NCBI RefSeq assembly: GCF_002252475.1
Contig: NZ_NNRK01000021.1
Coordinates: 1-64,000, forward strand
Origin: Brucella rhizosphaerae
GTDB lineage: Bacteria; Pseudomonadota; Alphaproteobacteria; Rhizobiales; Rhizobiaceae
Length of the DNA: 64,000 nucleotides
Direction of reading: 5' to 3'
Shown: positions 9,238 to 17,574 of the stretch, piece after piece
How the letters are laid out: each line of letters begins with the position of its first letter
Numbering within the stretch: position 1 is the first letter of the stretch
The notes under the pieces: model-generated
Databases searched by the model: none
What the model was told of the DNA's origin: nothing
Seen by the model: the letters and a program-made list of their open reading frames with translations, nothing else
Position numbers and translations under genes: made by a program

Positions 9238-10145
9238 AAACCAGTACGATTGTCGTTCTCGGCGCGGGTTTCGCAGTGGCGGTAACGGGCGGTGCTTTCG
9301 CCTTCAACCATTTCAGACCAATCATGGATGCTCCGGCATCCGTGACCTACGCTGTACTGGACAAGGATAAGAAGCAGGTGGGCACCTATGTCATTCCACC
9401 AGATCGGGATATTCTCAAAGAGCCCAATGCTCCCGCAATCATGCACGGAAAGCGACTGCTCAACGAAACGGCCCGGCTTCTGCCCGATAATGTCGGCAAT
9501 GGATTGAATTGCAATTCCTGCCACATCGGTCAGGGTAAAGTGGATAATGTCGCCTCCTATATCAATAGCAGCAATTCCTATCCCGCGGTCATGCCGCGCG
9601 CGGGAAAAGAAGTCGATCTGGTGATGCGCATTAATGGGTGCTTTCAGCGTTCAATGAACGGCAAGCCGCTGCCGCCAGAAGGAACGGATATGACGGCAAT
9701 GGTCGCTTACATGGACTGGTTAAGACAAGGTGTGACGAAAGGAACAAAAGTGGCGGTCCGAAATGCGGGGCCTATCGATGAAAGCCTTGTTCCCGATCCG
9801 GCCAATGGCGCAAGGATTTACGCCGCACAATGTTCGACCTGTCACGGTGCAGATGGCGAGGGCATGAAGGATGCAGCAGGCGATTATATATTCCCACCGC
9901 TTTGGGGTGACGAAAGCTTTAACATCGGAGCTGGTCTCGCGCGTACTTATAAAGCCGCGCAATTCGTGAAATACGCAATGCCGCCTGGACAGAACCACAA
10001 TCTCCCTATCGGACAAGGTGGTGTTCTGACAGATCAGGAAGCTATTGATGTGTCCGAATATTTCACCCATATGCCGCGGCCCGATTTCGCCGGAAAGGTG
10101 AAAGACTGGCCAACCGGCAAGAAGCCGAAAGACGCACGCTACTGA
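9234..10145 (+). CDS. Diheme cytochrome c, thiosulfate dehydrogenase (TsdA)-like
   Basis: 303 residues with an N-terminal hydrophobic export segment (residues 5-25) and two CxxCH motifs: CNSCH near residue 95 within LPDNVGNGLNCNSCH, and CSTCH near 201 within CSTCHGADGEG. The first domain, including the stretch INGCFQRSMNGKPLP, resembles TsdA-type cytochromes that oxidise thiosulfate to tetrathionate; in that family a cysteine can be a haem ligand. It overlaps the preceding triheme gene by four bases, so the two are translationally coupled and probably form one periplasmic electron-transfer module. TsdA activity is inferred; a general electron carrier is the alternative. Confidence 0.75.
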   Translation: MKTSTIVVLGAGFAVAVTGGAFAFNHFRPIMDAPASVTYAVLDKDKKQVGTYVIPPDRDILKEPNAPAIMHGKRLLNETARLLPDNVGNGLNCNSCHIGQGKVDNVASYINSSNSYPAVMPRAGKEVDLVMRINGCFQRSMNGKPLPPEGTDMTAMVAYMDWLRQGVTKGTKVAVRNAGPIDESLVPDPANGARIYAAQCSTCHGADGEGMKDAAGDYIFPPLWGDESFNIGAGLARTYKAAQFVKYAMPPGQNHNLPIGQGGVLTDQEAIDVSEYFTHMPRPDFAGKVKDWPTGKKPKDARY

Positions 10146-10185
10146 GGCCGTAGAATACAGTAGCAAGCCTTATGAGCCAATGAGA

Positions 10186-10215
10186 ACGCTCTGGACCGAT
10201 ATAGGGCCAGAGCGT
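10186..10215 (+). terminator. Hairpin after the cytochrome operon
   Basis: Perfect 9-bp inverted repeat ACGCTCTGG / CCAGAGCGT (10186-10194 and 10207-10215) in the 115-base gap between the convergent cytochrome and permease genes. It lacks a long T-tract, but position and symmetry suit a bidirectional transcription stop. Confidence 0.5.
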
Positions 10216-10260
10216 CGATTTAATCATGCACAAAGTCGATGAAATTATGATGTTCCCGGG

Positions 10261-11250
10261 TCAGCCGATTGCCGATAGCCGCTCACGATATTTATCGACA
10301 ATGACTGCGAGAATAATGACAAATCCCGTAATCATCTGACGCATGAAATCGCTAAGACCAAGCAAAACAAGACCATTGGCGAGTACCCCGATAATCACCG
10401 CCCCAAGAAGCGTTCCGAGAATAGAACCCCTGCCGCCTGTGAGACTGACACCGCCAATAATGACCGCGGCGATGGCGTTTAATTCAAAGCCAATACCTAT
10501 GATTGGGCTCGCGACGTTCAGTCGTGCCATATAGATGATTGCACCGATCCCAACGGCTGCGCCAGCAATCGTAAATGCAGCAATTTTATACCAGAATACT
10601 GGATGCCCGGCCAATCGCACAGCTTCTTCATTGTTACCAATGCCATAAAGCAAACGGCCGAAAACAGTTCGATTGAGTACAAACCAGCCGATAGCTACCA
10701 TCGCTAAAGCGACGAGAAAGGCAAGCGGTATCCCGAACAATGTCTGCGAGCCGAACGCGTTGAACGCTGGTGGAAAGGAATAGATCGCACGCGCGTCAGT
10801 TACCTGCAACGCAGCACCTCGCGCGATGTTCAGCATACCCAACGTCACGATAAAGGACGGCAATCCCCAGTAGGCGCTGATAAAGCCATTCACGAACCCA
10901 CAGGCAATGCCAACAGCGATTGAGGCCAATGTCGCGAGTGCAACAGCTTCAGCAACGCCAAGTCCGGGCAGGTTCATAACCGTACCCCCAACCACGGCAC
11001 AAAGCGCCAGAACCGAACCTACCGACAGATCAATACCGCCAATTAATATGACGAAGGTCATGCCGATTGCCAGAATGAGATTAATCGTGACCTGGGTAAG
11101 GATATTGGTGATGTTGTTGAATGTCAGAAAATGCTGTGTGGTCAGCGAGAAGACCACGATGAGCAGCAGGAGCGCGAGGGCAATGCCAGAGTCGCGCAAA
11201 ATATTTGTGAACCGGACGGAGGAAGAACGGTTCGGAGCGACACTAGCCAT
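10261..11250 (-). CDS. Ribose-type ABC transporter permease
   Basis: 329 residues, almost entirely hydrophobic with about 8-10 membrane spans, and the family segments GMTFVILIGGIDLSVGS and AVIIGGVSLTGGRGS that identify RbsC-like permeases. The open frame extends to an ATG at 11277, but the ATG at 11250 is preferred: it overlaps the stop of the upstream ATPase gene (ATGGCTAG), a usual sign of coupled translation, and leaves a normal cytoplasmic N-terminus. Third gene of the minus-strand operon binding protein - ATPase - permease. It would form the inner-membrane channel for a pentose or related sugar. Confidence 0.9.
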   Translation of the reverse strand: MASVAPNRSSSVRFTNILRDSGIALALLLLIVVFSLTTQHFLTFNNITNILTQVTINLILAIGMTFVILIGGIDLSVGSVLALCAVVGGTVMNLPGLGVAEAVALATLASIAVGIACGFVNGFISAYWGLPSFIVTLGMLNIARGAALQVTDARAIYSFPPAFNAFGSQTLFGIPLAFLVALAMVAIGWFVLNRTVFGRLLYGIGNNEEAVRLAGHPVFWYKIAAFTIAGAAVGIGAIIYMARLNVASPIIGIGFELNAIAAVIIGGVSLTGGRGSILGTLLGAVIIGVLANGLVLLGLSDFMRQMITGFVIILAVIVDKYRERLSAIG

Positions 11251-12850
11251 GAGCTGCCATTCCTTGTGCTGAAACATGCTGTTGAGATTTTGAAGTCTTG
11301 TAAGCGAGATTAAGGATACGCTCTTCCGAGAACTCGTCGCGTTTCAATTCCCCGGTAATTGAATGATTGGCCATCACAAGAATGCGATCTGAAAGCGCCA
11401 TTAGTTCCGGCAATTCAGAAGAAACGACAAGCAGCCCCTTTCCCTCGGCCGAAAAGGAACGAAGAAGCGAATAGATTTCCGCTTTTGCTCCAACATCGAC
11501 GCCGCGGGTGGGCTCATCGAGCAAAAGGATCGAGGGGGAGCGGGCCAGCCATTTAGCTAAGACCACTTTCTGCTGGTTGCCGCCTGACAATGTTGCAACC
11601 CGGTCAGAAAGTGTTCCAAACTTCAGTTTCAGATCAGAAGCTTGTTCTTCTGCCAACCGGAACTCCGACTGGCGATCCAGAAGTCCAAACCGCGATACGG
11701 CTTTCATATCGGCAAGACTGATATTTGCTGCTATCGGCATTTCGAGGATCAGACCTTCGTCTTTGCGATCCTCCGTAACGAAGGCTATCCCCGCTTCAAT
11801 GGCTTCAGCCGGAGAACGAAACAGGGTCCCGGCACCTTGAATGGCAACCTCACCAGAAAGAGCTTTATCTATCCCGAAGATCGCACGCAGCAATTCTGTA
11901 CGGCCAGCACCGATCAATCCACCGATGCCGAGAATTTCTCCCTTATGCAGGGTGAAGCTCACACCTTCCGGGTTGGACGATTTCACATGTCTCAACTTAT
12001 CCACACGCAACAGCACTTCTGTCGTCGCTGCTGAGGGAACTTTCGCATGCATCGGGTCGACCAGATTGCGCCCGACCATACCTTGAATCAGATCATCGCT
12101 ATTTGTTTCACTGATCGGTTTCGTAAACACGGTCCTGCCATTGCGCATGACGGTGACCTGCTGACAATGATCAAATATTTCATCCAGATGATGGGAAACA
12201 AAGACGATCGCTACCCCCCGCGCTTTCAATTGATCAAGAAGCTCGAACAGGCGGCGTGCTTCATGCGCGGTCAATGTCGCTGTCGGTTCGTCAAGGATCA
12301 GAATGCGACTATCGCTCATCAGCGCCCGAGCAATCTCAACAAGCTGACGATGTGCAATACCCAGCCGCTCGACCGGTACAGTTACATCGACTTCATCAAG
12401 GCCGATGGTATCAAGGGCAGCACGGGCTTTTTGTTTCAAAGTCGGACGATCAAGGATTCCAAAAGCATTTCTTGGCAAATTCTCGAAGCAGATATTCTCT
12501 GCGACAGACATGTAAGGAAGCTGACTGAATTCCTGATGAACAACCTGTACGCCTGCCTGCTTTGCCTCTCTTGGTGAGGTTGGCTCATACAGCTTACGAT
12601 CCAGTGTCATGATGCCGTCATCACGCTTGATGATACCGCTCATTATTTTGATAAGCGTCGATTTACCTGCACCATTCTCGCCCACGAGCCCGTGAATCTC
12701 ACCTGGTGTCAGGTCAAGATCAACGCCGTCCAGGGCAACAACGCCGCCGAAGCGTTTCCGAATCCCTTTGAGTGATAGGACCGGGGCCGATTGCGCGTTA
12801 ACGCCGTTCTCGCCCATAGCTTTTCTCCGGTTGAACGGTGGTGGCTCCAA
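11243..12850 (-). CDS. Ribose-type ABC transporter ATPase (two nucleotide-binding domains)
   Basis: 535 residues with duplicated ATPase modules as in RbsA/MglA/XylG. Domain 1 has Walker A GENGAGKST (about residue 57) and Walker B ILILDEPTATL; domain 2 has the degenerate P-loop GLIGAGRTEL, signature LSGGNQQK and Walker B ILLLDEPTRGVD. It powers sugar import through the permease encoded immediately downstream (8-bp overlap) with the binding protein encoded 28 bases upstream. The start may be at 12850 or at the internal ATG encoding MGENGVNAQS. Substrate class (ribose or similar) is inferred from family and from the divergent nucleoside hydrolase. Confidence 0.92.
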   Translation of the reverse strand: MEPPPFNRRKAMGENGVNAQSAPVLSLKGIRKRFGGVVALDGVDLDLTPGEIHGLVGENGAGKSTLIKIMSGIIKRDDGIMTLDRKLYEPTSPREAKQAGVQVVHQEFSQLPYMSVAENICFENLPRNAFGILDRPTLKQKARAALDTIGLDEVDVTVPVERLGIAHRQLVEIARALMSDSRILILDEPTATLTAHEARRLFELLDQLKARGVAIVFVSHHLDEIFDHCQQVTVMRNGRTVFTKPISETNSDDLIQGMVGRNLVDPMHAKVPSAATTEVLLRVDKLRHVKSSNPEGVSFTLHKGEILGIGGLIGAGRTELLRAIFGIDKALSGEVAIQGAGTLFRSPAEAIEAGIAFVTEDRKDEGLILEMPIAANISLADMKAVSRFGLLDRQSEFRLAEEQASDLKLKFGTLSDRVATLSGGNQQKVVLAKWLARSPSILLLDEPTRGVDVGAKAEIYSLLRSFSAEGKGLLVVSSELPELMALSDRILVMANHSITGELKRDEFSEERILNLAYKTSKSQQHVSAQGMAAHG

Positions 12851-12878
12851 TCGATTGAAGCCACCACTTTGACTGAGA

Positions 12879-13814
12879 TTATTTCAGCTTATCAGCCGTG
12901 ATCAGCTCAACGTCGGTTTTGACCCAACCCGTAAGCGGTGCGCCACCGGCAAACACTTCAAGCGCCTTATCGATACCCATGGCAGCCATCTGCGATCCAA
13001 ACTGATCAACAGTCGCCAGCACCTTGCCAGCTTTGATTTCTGGCTCTATCGCCGGCAAATTATCGAACCCGACAACCTTGATATCGTTACGCTTGGCCGC
13101 ATCCAGTGCTTTAACGACCCCAAGCGCCATGGAGTCATTTGCCGCCATCACACCCTGGATATCAGGATGAGCGGTGAGCATATTAGTGAATACCGAATTT
13201 GCTTCTTCGGTTTCCCAGTGAGCAGTACGGGAGTCCAATACTTCGAGACCACCCTCTTTTGCCGCATCATCAAAGCCAAGTTTGCGCTGTGCAGCATTGT
13301 CGGCACCGGGATTTCCCTCAAGCATGACGACCTTACCGCCCTTGCCGATCACTTTGGCAAGCTCATCGCCAGACATTTTGGCGCCCGCACGATTGTCAGG
13401 GCCAACAAAGGCAAGCTCAAGTCCTGCATCTTTCTTTGCCTGCGCATCCAATTCCACATCGATATTGACGACTACGATACCCGCATCCACTGCGCGTTTA
13501 AGCGGGGGAACCAATGCACGTGAATCTGCCGGAGCAATGACGATGGCATTCACACCCTGAGTAATGAAGTTCTCAACGGCGTTAATCTGGGTTTCAATGT
13601 CCGTTTCGGACTGCATACCCACTGCCTTCAACTCATAAGTGCCCTTTTCCTTATTATGGGCCTGGGCACCTTCGAGCATATTCTTGAAAAACTCGTTGGC
13701 GAGTGATTTCATCACAAGACCGACGACAGGCTTATCGGCAGCAAAGCTGGCTACCGGAGCTACGATCAATCCACTCGCGACAGTCGCGGCTGCAACAAAA
13801 GCTTTAAAGCGCAT
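12879..13814 (-). CDS. Periplasmic sugar-binding protein (RbsB-like)
   Basis: 311 residues from the ATG at 13814, chosen because a strong ribosome site (GGGGAGGAAAGA) precedes it and because the protein then begins with a classical signal peptide ending in ASFAADKP. The open frame to 13895 would add an unlikely 27-residue leader. The mature part has the type-I periplasmic fold signatures VVGLVMKSLANEFFKNM and GVMAANDSMALGVVKA. First gene of the transporter operon. Adjacent exported nucleoside hydrolase suggests that the ligand is ribose (or another nucleoside-derived sugar) released in the periplasm. Confidence 0.9.
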   Translation of the reverse strand: MRFKAFVAAATVASGLIVAPVASFAADKPVVGLVMKSLANEFFKNMLEGAQAHNKEKGTYELKAVGMQSETDIETQINAVENFITQGVNAIVIAPADSRALVPPLKRAVDAGIVVVNIDVELDAQAKKDAGLELAFVGPDNRAGAKMSGDELAKVIGKGGKVVMLEGNPGADNAAQRKLGFDDAAKEGGLEVLDSRTAHWETEEANSVFTNMLTAHPDIQGVMAANDSMALGVVKALDAAKRNDIKVVGFDNLPAIEPEIKAGKVLATVDQFGSQMAAMGIDKALEVFAGGAPLTGWVKTDVELITADKLK

Positions 13815-13999
13815 TCTTTCCTCCCCGTTCGTCGCATTCTTCGTCTTACGCAAGACCAGCGACGGTGTTGACGATTGGCCTAATGATACTCCCACGAGAA
13901 GCGTCCCGGGGGAATAGTTCTCCTACCCAATGGTCGGCATGTTTGTAACATGACAGCCATCCACCCAATCAAAAACAGAATAGAATTTTCGAGTCAATA

Positions 14000-14011
14000 T
14001 GAAACGGTTCA
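14000..14011 (+). promoter_or_regulatory. Candidate LacI-family operator 1
   Basis: TGAAACGGTTCA, an imperfect palindrome, 186 bases upstream of the binding-protein start; the exact reverse complement recurs at 14147-14158. Assigned to the neighbouring LacI regulator by inference. Confidence 0.5.
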
Positions 14012-14146
14012 TTGTTGAGAAACGTGATTTCAAGAATAATGCTCCCTATTTTTGCGACTTCTCAAAAATTATGATCGATTATTATCATAGTATCGGCACT
14101 TGAGAGCCACTGGACAAGAGATTTTCCAGTTGTTACGTTTTGTTGA

Positions 14147-14158
14147 TGAACCGTTTCA
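14147..14158 (-). promoter_or_regulatory. Candidate LacI-family operator 2
   Basis: TGAACCGTTTCA, reverse complement of the site at 14000-14011, 66 bases before the nucleoside hydrolase start, where a bound repressor would block transcription. Confidence 0.5.
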
Positions 14159-14223
14159 TTTCTGGAATGTAACATTCTTCTGAAAAGGAGTGGACGGTTG
14201 TGGGAGAAGAGGAGGAGTTTTCA

Positions 14224-15315
14224 ATGAGACGCCTGTTAACTGCAATATGCATCGCTACAAGCACTTTACTTGCATTACCGGCGTATGCCGCTTCTGAAAA
14301 AATGATCATCGATACCGATTTCAGCACAATTGGTGATGACGGTCAGGTTCTGATCATGGCTGCGCAACTCTACAAGCAGGGCACCATTGATCTCCTTGGC
14401 GTCACTGTCGTCACCGGCAATAACTGGCTGAAGCAGGAAGTCGCGGATGCACTTCGCGCCGTCGAACGCCTGGGCATAGAGGACAAGGTTGGTGTCTACG
14501 CGGGTGCCAATTTGCCTTTGGTTCATGATCCCCGCAGCTTTGAAAGTGAGCGAGCACTCTTCGGCTTTGGCGAGAGCTACAAGACAGCTTTCCATCGCCC
14601 CGAGCCATCCGAGAAAGACCTGATCGCTCCACCCGACGGCTTTGCAAAGAAGGCACAACTCGAGAAAGAAGACGCCGTCGATTTCATAGTCAATACGGTT
14701 AAGGCCAATCCAAACGAGGTAACACTGCTGGTTATTGGTCCAGTCACAAATGTCGCCTTAGCCATTCGAAAAAATCCGGAGATCGTGCCGCTTATCAAGC
14801 GTATCGTCTACATGGCGGGCGCGGTTGATGTGAAAGGCAATACGACGCCCGCAGCCGAAATGAATGTCTGGGTCGACCCTGAAGCTGCACGTATCGTTAT
14901 GCGCGCGCCAATTGATCAGGCTATGATCCCGCTCGATGTCACGGATATTACGCAGCTTGATAAAGAAACATTTGATCGCGTCACTGCAGGTGACGGTCCT
15001 GTGCAAAAACTTTTTGCTGACAGCTGGATGGCCAAGACTTTTGCAAAGGACCCTAAAGCCGGGGCTAGCGTCTTTGATACACTGGCCCTGGCCTATGCGA
15101 TCGACCCAAGTTACGCGACAAAAGTGGACGATCTTTATATGGATGTCGACATCGCTTTTGGCCCAAGCTATGGGCGTACTCTCGGCTATTGGCAAAAGCA
15201 GCCGACGCCACTATTGCAAAAGATGAAAGTCGTCAAAGAATTCGATAAGCAGCGGTTCTTTGATCTTTATGTAGACCTGATGCAGCGCCCGGTGCCGATC
15301 AAATTCGACAAGTAG
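14224..15315 (+). CDS. Exported inosine/uridine-preferring nucleoside hydrolase
   Basis: 363 residues from the ATG at 14224 (AGGAGG-type site a few bases upstream; the upstream GTG-initiated frame adds only an acidic leader). An N-terminal signal peptide ends LPAYAAS. The mature protein starts with the family's calcium site IIDTDFSTIGDD, a variant of the canonical DTDxGxDD, and has VTVVTGN and the NVWVDPEAARIV segment expected before the catalytic region. It should cleave nucleosides to base plus ribose in the periplasm. Next to a ribose-type importer and a LacI regulator, this forms a compact nucleoside-salvage locus. The substitution pattern in the DTD motif leaves exact specificity open. 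Confidence 0.85.
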   Translation: MRRLLTAICIATSTLLALPAYAASEKMIIDTDFSTIGDDGQVLIMAAQLYKQGTIDLLGVTVVTGNNWLKQEVADALRAVERLGIEDKVGVYAGANLPLVHDPRSFESERALFGFGESYKTAFHRPEPSEKDLIAPPDGFAKKAQLEKEDAVDFIVNTVKANPNEVTLLVIGPVTNVALAIRKNPEIVPLIKRIVYMAGAVDVKGNTTPAAEMNVWVDPEAARIVMRAPIDQAMIPLDVTDITQLDKETFDRVTAGDGPVQKLFADSWMAKTFAKDPKAGASVFDTLALAYAIDPSYATKVDDLYMDVDIAFGPSYGRTLGYWQKQPTPLLQKMKVVKEFDKQRFFDLYVDLMQRPVPIKFDK

Positions 15316-15482
15316 AACTTAAAGCGGTTCCGGTTAAGACTGAAGTGCTGGAGTCGCTCTATCTATTTGTTTTTACGCATTATCCAACACAAAACCGCTT
15401 CGTACTTTTGCTGGAAATGCTTTAATCTCTTGCCTCTCAGGATTAACCTGGAGGCAAGAAAAAATATGCGGGGCACTCATCA

Positions 15483-16472
15483 ATGGCGACGATAAAGGAT
15501 GTTGCGAAACGAGCTGGCGTATCGGTCGGCACGGTTTCGCGCGTACTTAGCAACAATCCTTCCGTCACCACCAAAATGCGCGAGGCGGTCGGAGAAGCGG
15601 TCGCGGCACTCGGATATAGACCGAACAATCTGGCACGCGGCCTGCGGCGCCACCGCACCAACATGATCGCCCTCGTCTTACCCGATATAACCAATCCATA
15701 TTTCTCGGAATTGGCCCAACGCATAGAAGCGGCGGCCTATAGTTATGGCCATCTGGTTGTTCTTGCAGACACGCACGGCGATCCGGCCCGCGAGGAACAA
15801 CAGATACTGGGCTTAAGGGCTCACTTGCCCGCAGGCTTTCTGGTTATTCCAGTAAATGCCGACTCTCCGAGCTCTTTGACCGGCTCCATTCGCACCATTG
15901 CACTTGATCGCCCCTATGGAAATCATCCGCTCATCGCGGTCGATCATTATGCTGGCGGAGAACTGGCAGCGCGTCACCTGCTCGGGCTGGGACACCGAAA
16001 GATTACCTATATTTCTGGCCCGTCCAATCTGACCATCTCTGCGGAGCGGCGGAAAGGGTTCCTGGATTACTGCCAACACTCCATTCAGTCCGGAGAAGTC
16101 GAGATGGCAATGCCAGAATTGATGGAAGCGGGTTTCGACTATAATTCAGGCGAGGCATTGGCCTCAAAACTCTTCATGCGAAAGCGCGATGATCTGCCAA
16201 CGGCTATTGCAGCCTCTAGTGATCAGCAGGCCATTGGCATCATGCGTGGAGCATCCGATTACGGGATTTCTATCCCGCGTGATGTTTCTATCATCGGCTT
16301 CGATGATATTCCGCTGGCGCGCCTCACTACCCCTCGCCTGTCAACAATCGTTCAACCCGTGAAAGCAATCGCAGAGAATGCTGTCGCTGCCCTGCTCGGA
16401 ACAGATATGCCGCAACGCTCAATGTTGCTCACGCCGACAATAAAACTGCGTGAAACGACGATAAAACTCTAA
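15483..16472 (+). CDS. LacI-family transcriptional regulator
   Basis: 329 residues. The N-terminal helix-turn-helix MATIKDVAKRAGVSVGTVSR plus hinge helix (NNLARGLRR) is diagnostic; the rest is a periplasmic-binding-protein-like sensor with the closing segment VSIIGFDDIPLARLTTPRLS. It follows the nucleoside hydrolase on the same strand after a 167-base gap and probably represses both that gene and the divergent transporter through the 12-bp sites at 14000 and 14147, with ribose or a nucleoside as inducer. The regulatory link is inference from proximity. Confidence 0.92.
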   Translation: MATIKDVAKRAGVSVGTVSRVLSNNPSVTTKMREAVGEAVAALGYRPNNLARGLRRHRTNMIALVLPDITNPYFSELAQRIEAAAYSYGHLVVLADTHGDPAREEQQILGLRAHLPAGFLVIPVNADSPSSLTGSIRTIALDRPYGNHPLIAVDHYAGGELAARHLLGLGHRKITYISGPSNLTISAERRKGFLDYCQHSIQSGEVEMAMPELMEAGFDYNSGEALASKLFMRKRDDLPTAIAASSDQQAIGIMRGASDYGISIPRDVSIIGFDDIPLARLTTPRLSTIVQPVKAIAENAVAALLGTDMPQRSMLLTPTIKLRETTIKL

Positions 16473-16554
16473 ACACACTGGCCGTCCAGCCGCGCAGTGC
16501 CGACATTTGTGTTCTACCCATCATCAGTGAAGGCAAATGTTGGGGCAAAAACGA

Positions 16555-17574
16555 CTATGATTTGTCGGAGCGCTTAAACTGCTCGTAAAGTTCATCAAGG
16601 TGTTCAACAAGAAACTCCGCAAACCTCGGCCCATCGGTCGCACTGAGCGAAAGCACCGCTTTTTTCTCTGTTCTTTTCAAAGAAGCGTCAACGGCTTGAT
16701 CGTCGGCAATCCACTGGCGTACCGGGAACGCGTTCGATGACGACGTCGATACCTTTTTTGATGCTTTTTGCGTTTCAGCCGATATCTGCTCAAACACCTG
16801 TATGAATCTATCATCCGAGTTGGCCGCTCGGAATGCCGGCCTATTGATCAACTCTTCAACTGACGAGAAAGTGTCCGACAACTGCCAGCGCCTCGAAAAC
16901 TCTTCCCAGCGGCCTCTCCCAATCCCCGGTGCCTTGCCGATCGCAAAAAGGACAGGCCGATCAACCAACGAGCCAATTTTTATCATCTCTGAAACGTGAG
17001 ACTTGCCAGTCGACAATGAAGAGCAAATTGTTTCCCGTTTATACCCGGCATCGGCCTGTGCTACCGCGAAAAGGCACTTTTCAATGAACGAAAGGTCTTC
17101 GCGAGCAGTGTTCTCCTCGCCCTGAATGATAACGGCTTCTTCATCGCTCAACTCGCGCATGGCAGCCTTGAACTTCAGGCCAAGCTGTTTCGCTGCTGCA
17201 AGACGTCGCCGACCATAAACTATCTGGAACTGATCCGGACGCCCGGGAACCGGGCGCACAAGTCCGGGAACTATCTGCCCTCTTTCCTGAATGGATTGAG
17301 CAATTTCCGCAATAGCTTCCGCATCATAGGCCGCATCAAAACGATCCATGATTGAGGAAGGCATAATGGCGGATGGGTCGAGTTCGACAATCACCTCTCC
17401 CTGATGGAGCAGCCGCTCCGCCATCTCGCTTCGTTCCTGCATCTGTCGAACACCAGCCGCGACCTTCATCAAATGAGGCGATGACGACCGTGGCGTAGGC
17501 TGCTCCTTTGACTTCTCTTCGTCGAGTTTTCCGAGAACGGCAGCGAACATGCCTTTTGAATCTTTACGGCTCAT
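16555..17574 (-). CDS. repB: RepB/ParB-type partition protein of the second repAB pair
   Basis: 339 residues. RepB-family features: N-terminal MSRKDSKGMFAAVLGKL, ParB/Srx-like core with IVYGRRRLAAAKQLG, E-E-N-T-A-R-E-D-L-S motif, and a central helix-turn-helix (ETICSSLSTGKSHVSEMIKIG). It would bind parS and spread to form the partition complex. Its start overlaps the upstream repA stop by four bases (17571-17574), as in repABC operons. Unlike the full cassette, no repC follows; the next gene is a converging LacI regulator. Sequence is clearly diverged from the repB at 21145, so the two systems can have separate specificities. Confidence 0.9.
   Translation of the reverse strand: MSRKDSKGMFAAVLGKLDEEKSKEQPTPRSSSPHLMKVAAGVRQMQERSEMAERLLHQGEVIVELDPSAIMPSSIMDRFDAAYDAEAIAEIAQSIQERGQIVPGLVRPVPGRPDQFQIVYGRRRLAAAKQLGLKFKAAMRELSDEEAVIIQGEENTAREDLSFIEKCLFAVAQADAGYKRETICSSLSTGKSHVSEMIKIGSLVDRPVLFAIGKAPGIGRGRWEEFSRRWQLSDTFSSVEELINRPAFRAANSDDRFIQVFEQISAETQKASKKVSTSSSNAFPVRQWIADDQAVDASLKRTEKKAVLSLSATDGPRFAEFLVEHLDELYEQFKRSDKS

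Larger units (their letters stand above)
13815..14223. promoter_or_regulatory. Divergent promoter region of the sugar importer and nucleoside hydrolase
   Basis: A 409-base non-coding region between two divergently transcribed units. It contains two copies, in opposite orientation, of the same 12-mer: TGAAACGGTTCA at 14000-14011 and TGAACCGTTTCA at 14147-14158. Near-palindromic AACGGTT/AACCGTT centres are typical of LacI-family operators, and a LacI gene follows at 15483. Spacing of 147 bases between sites would allow looping. Confidence 0.55.
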
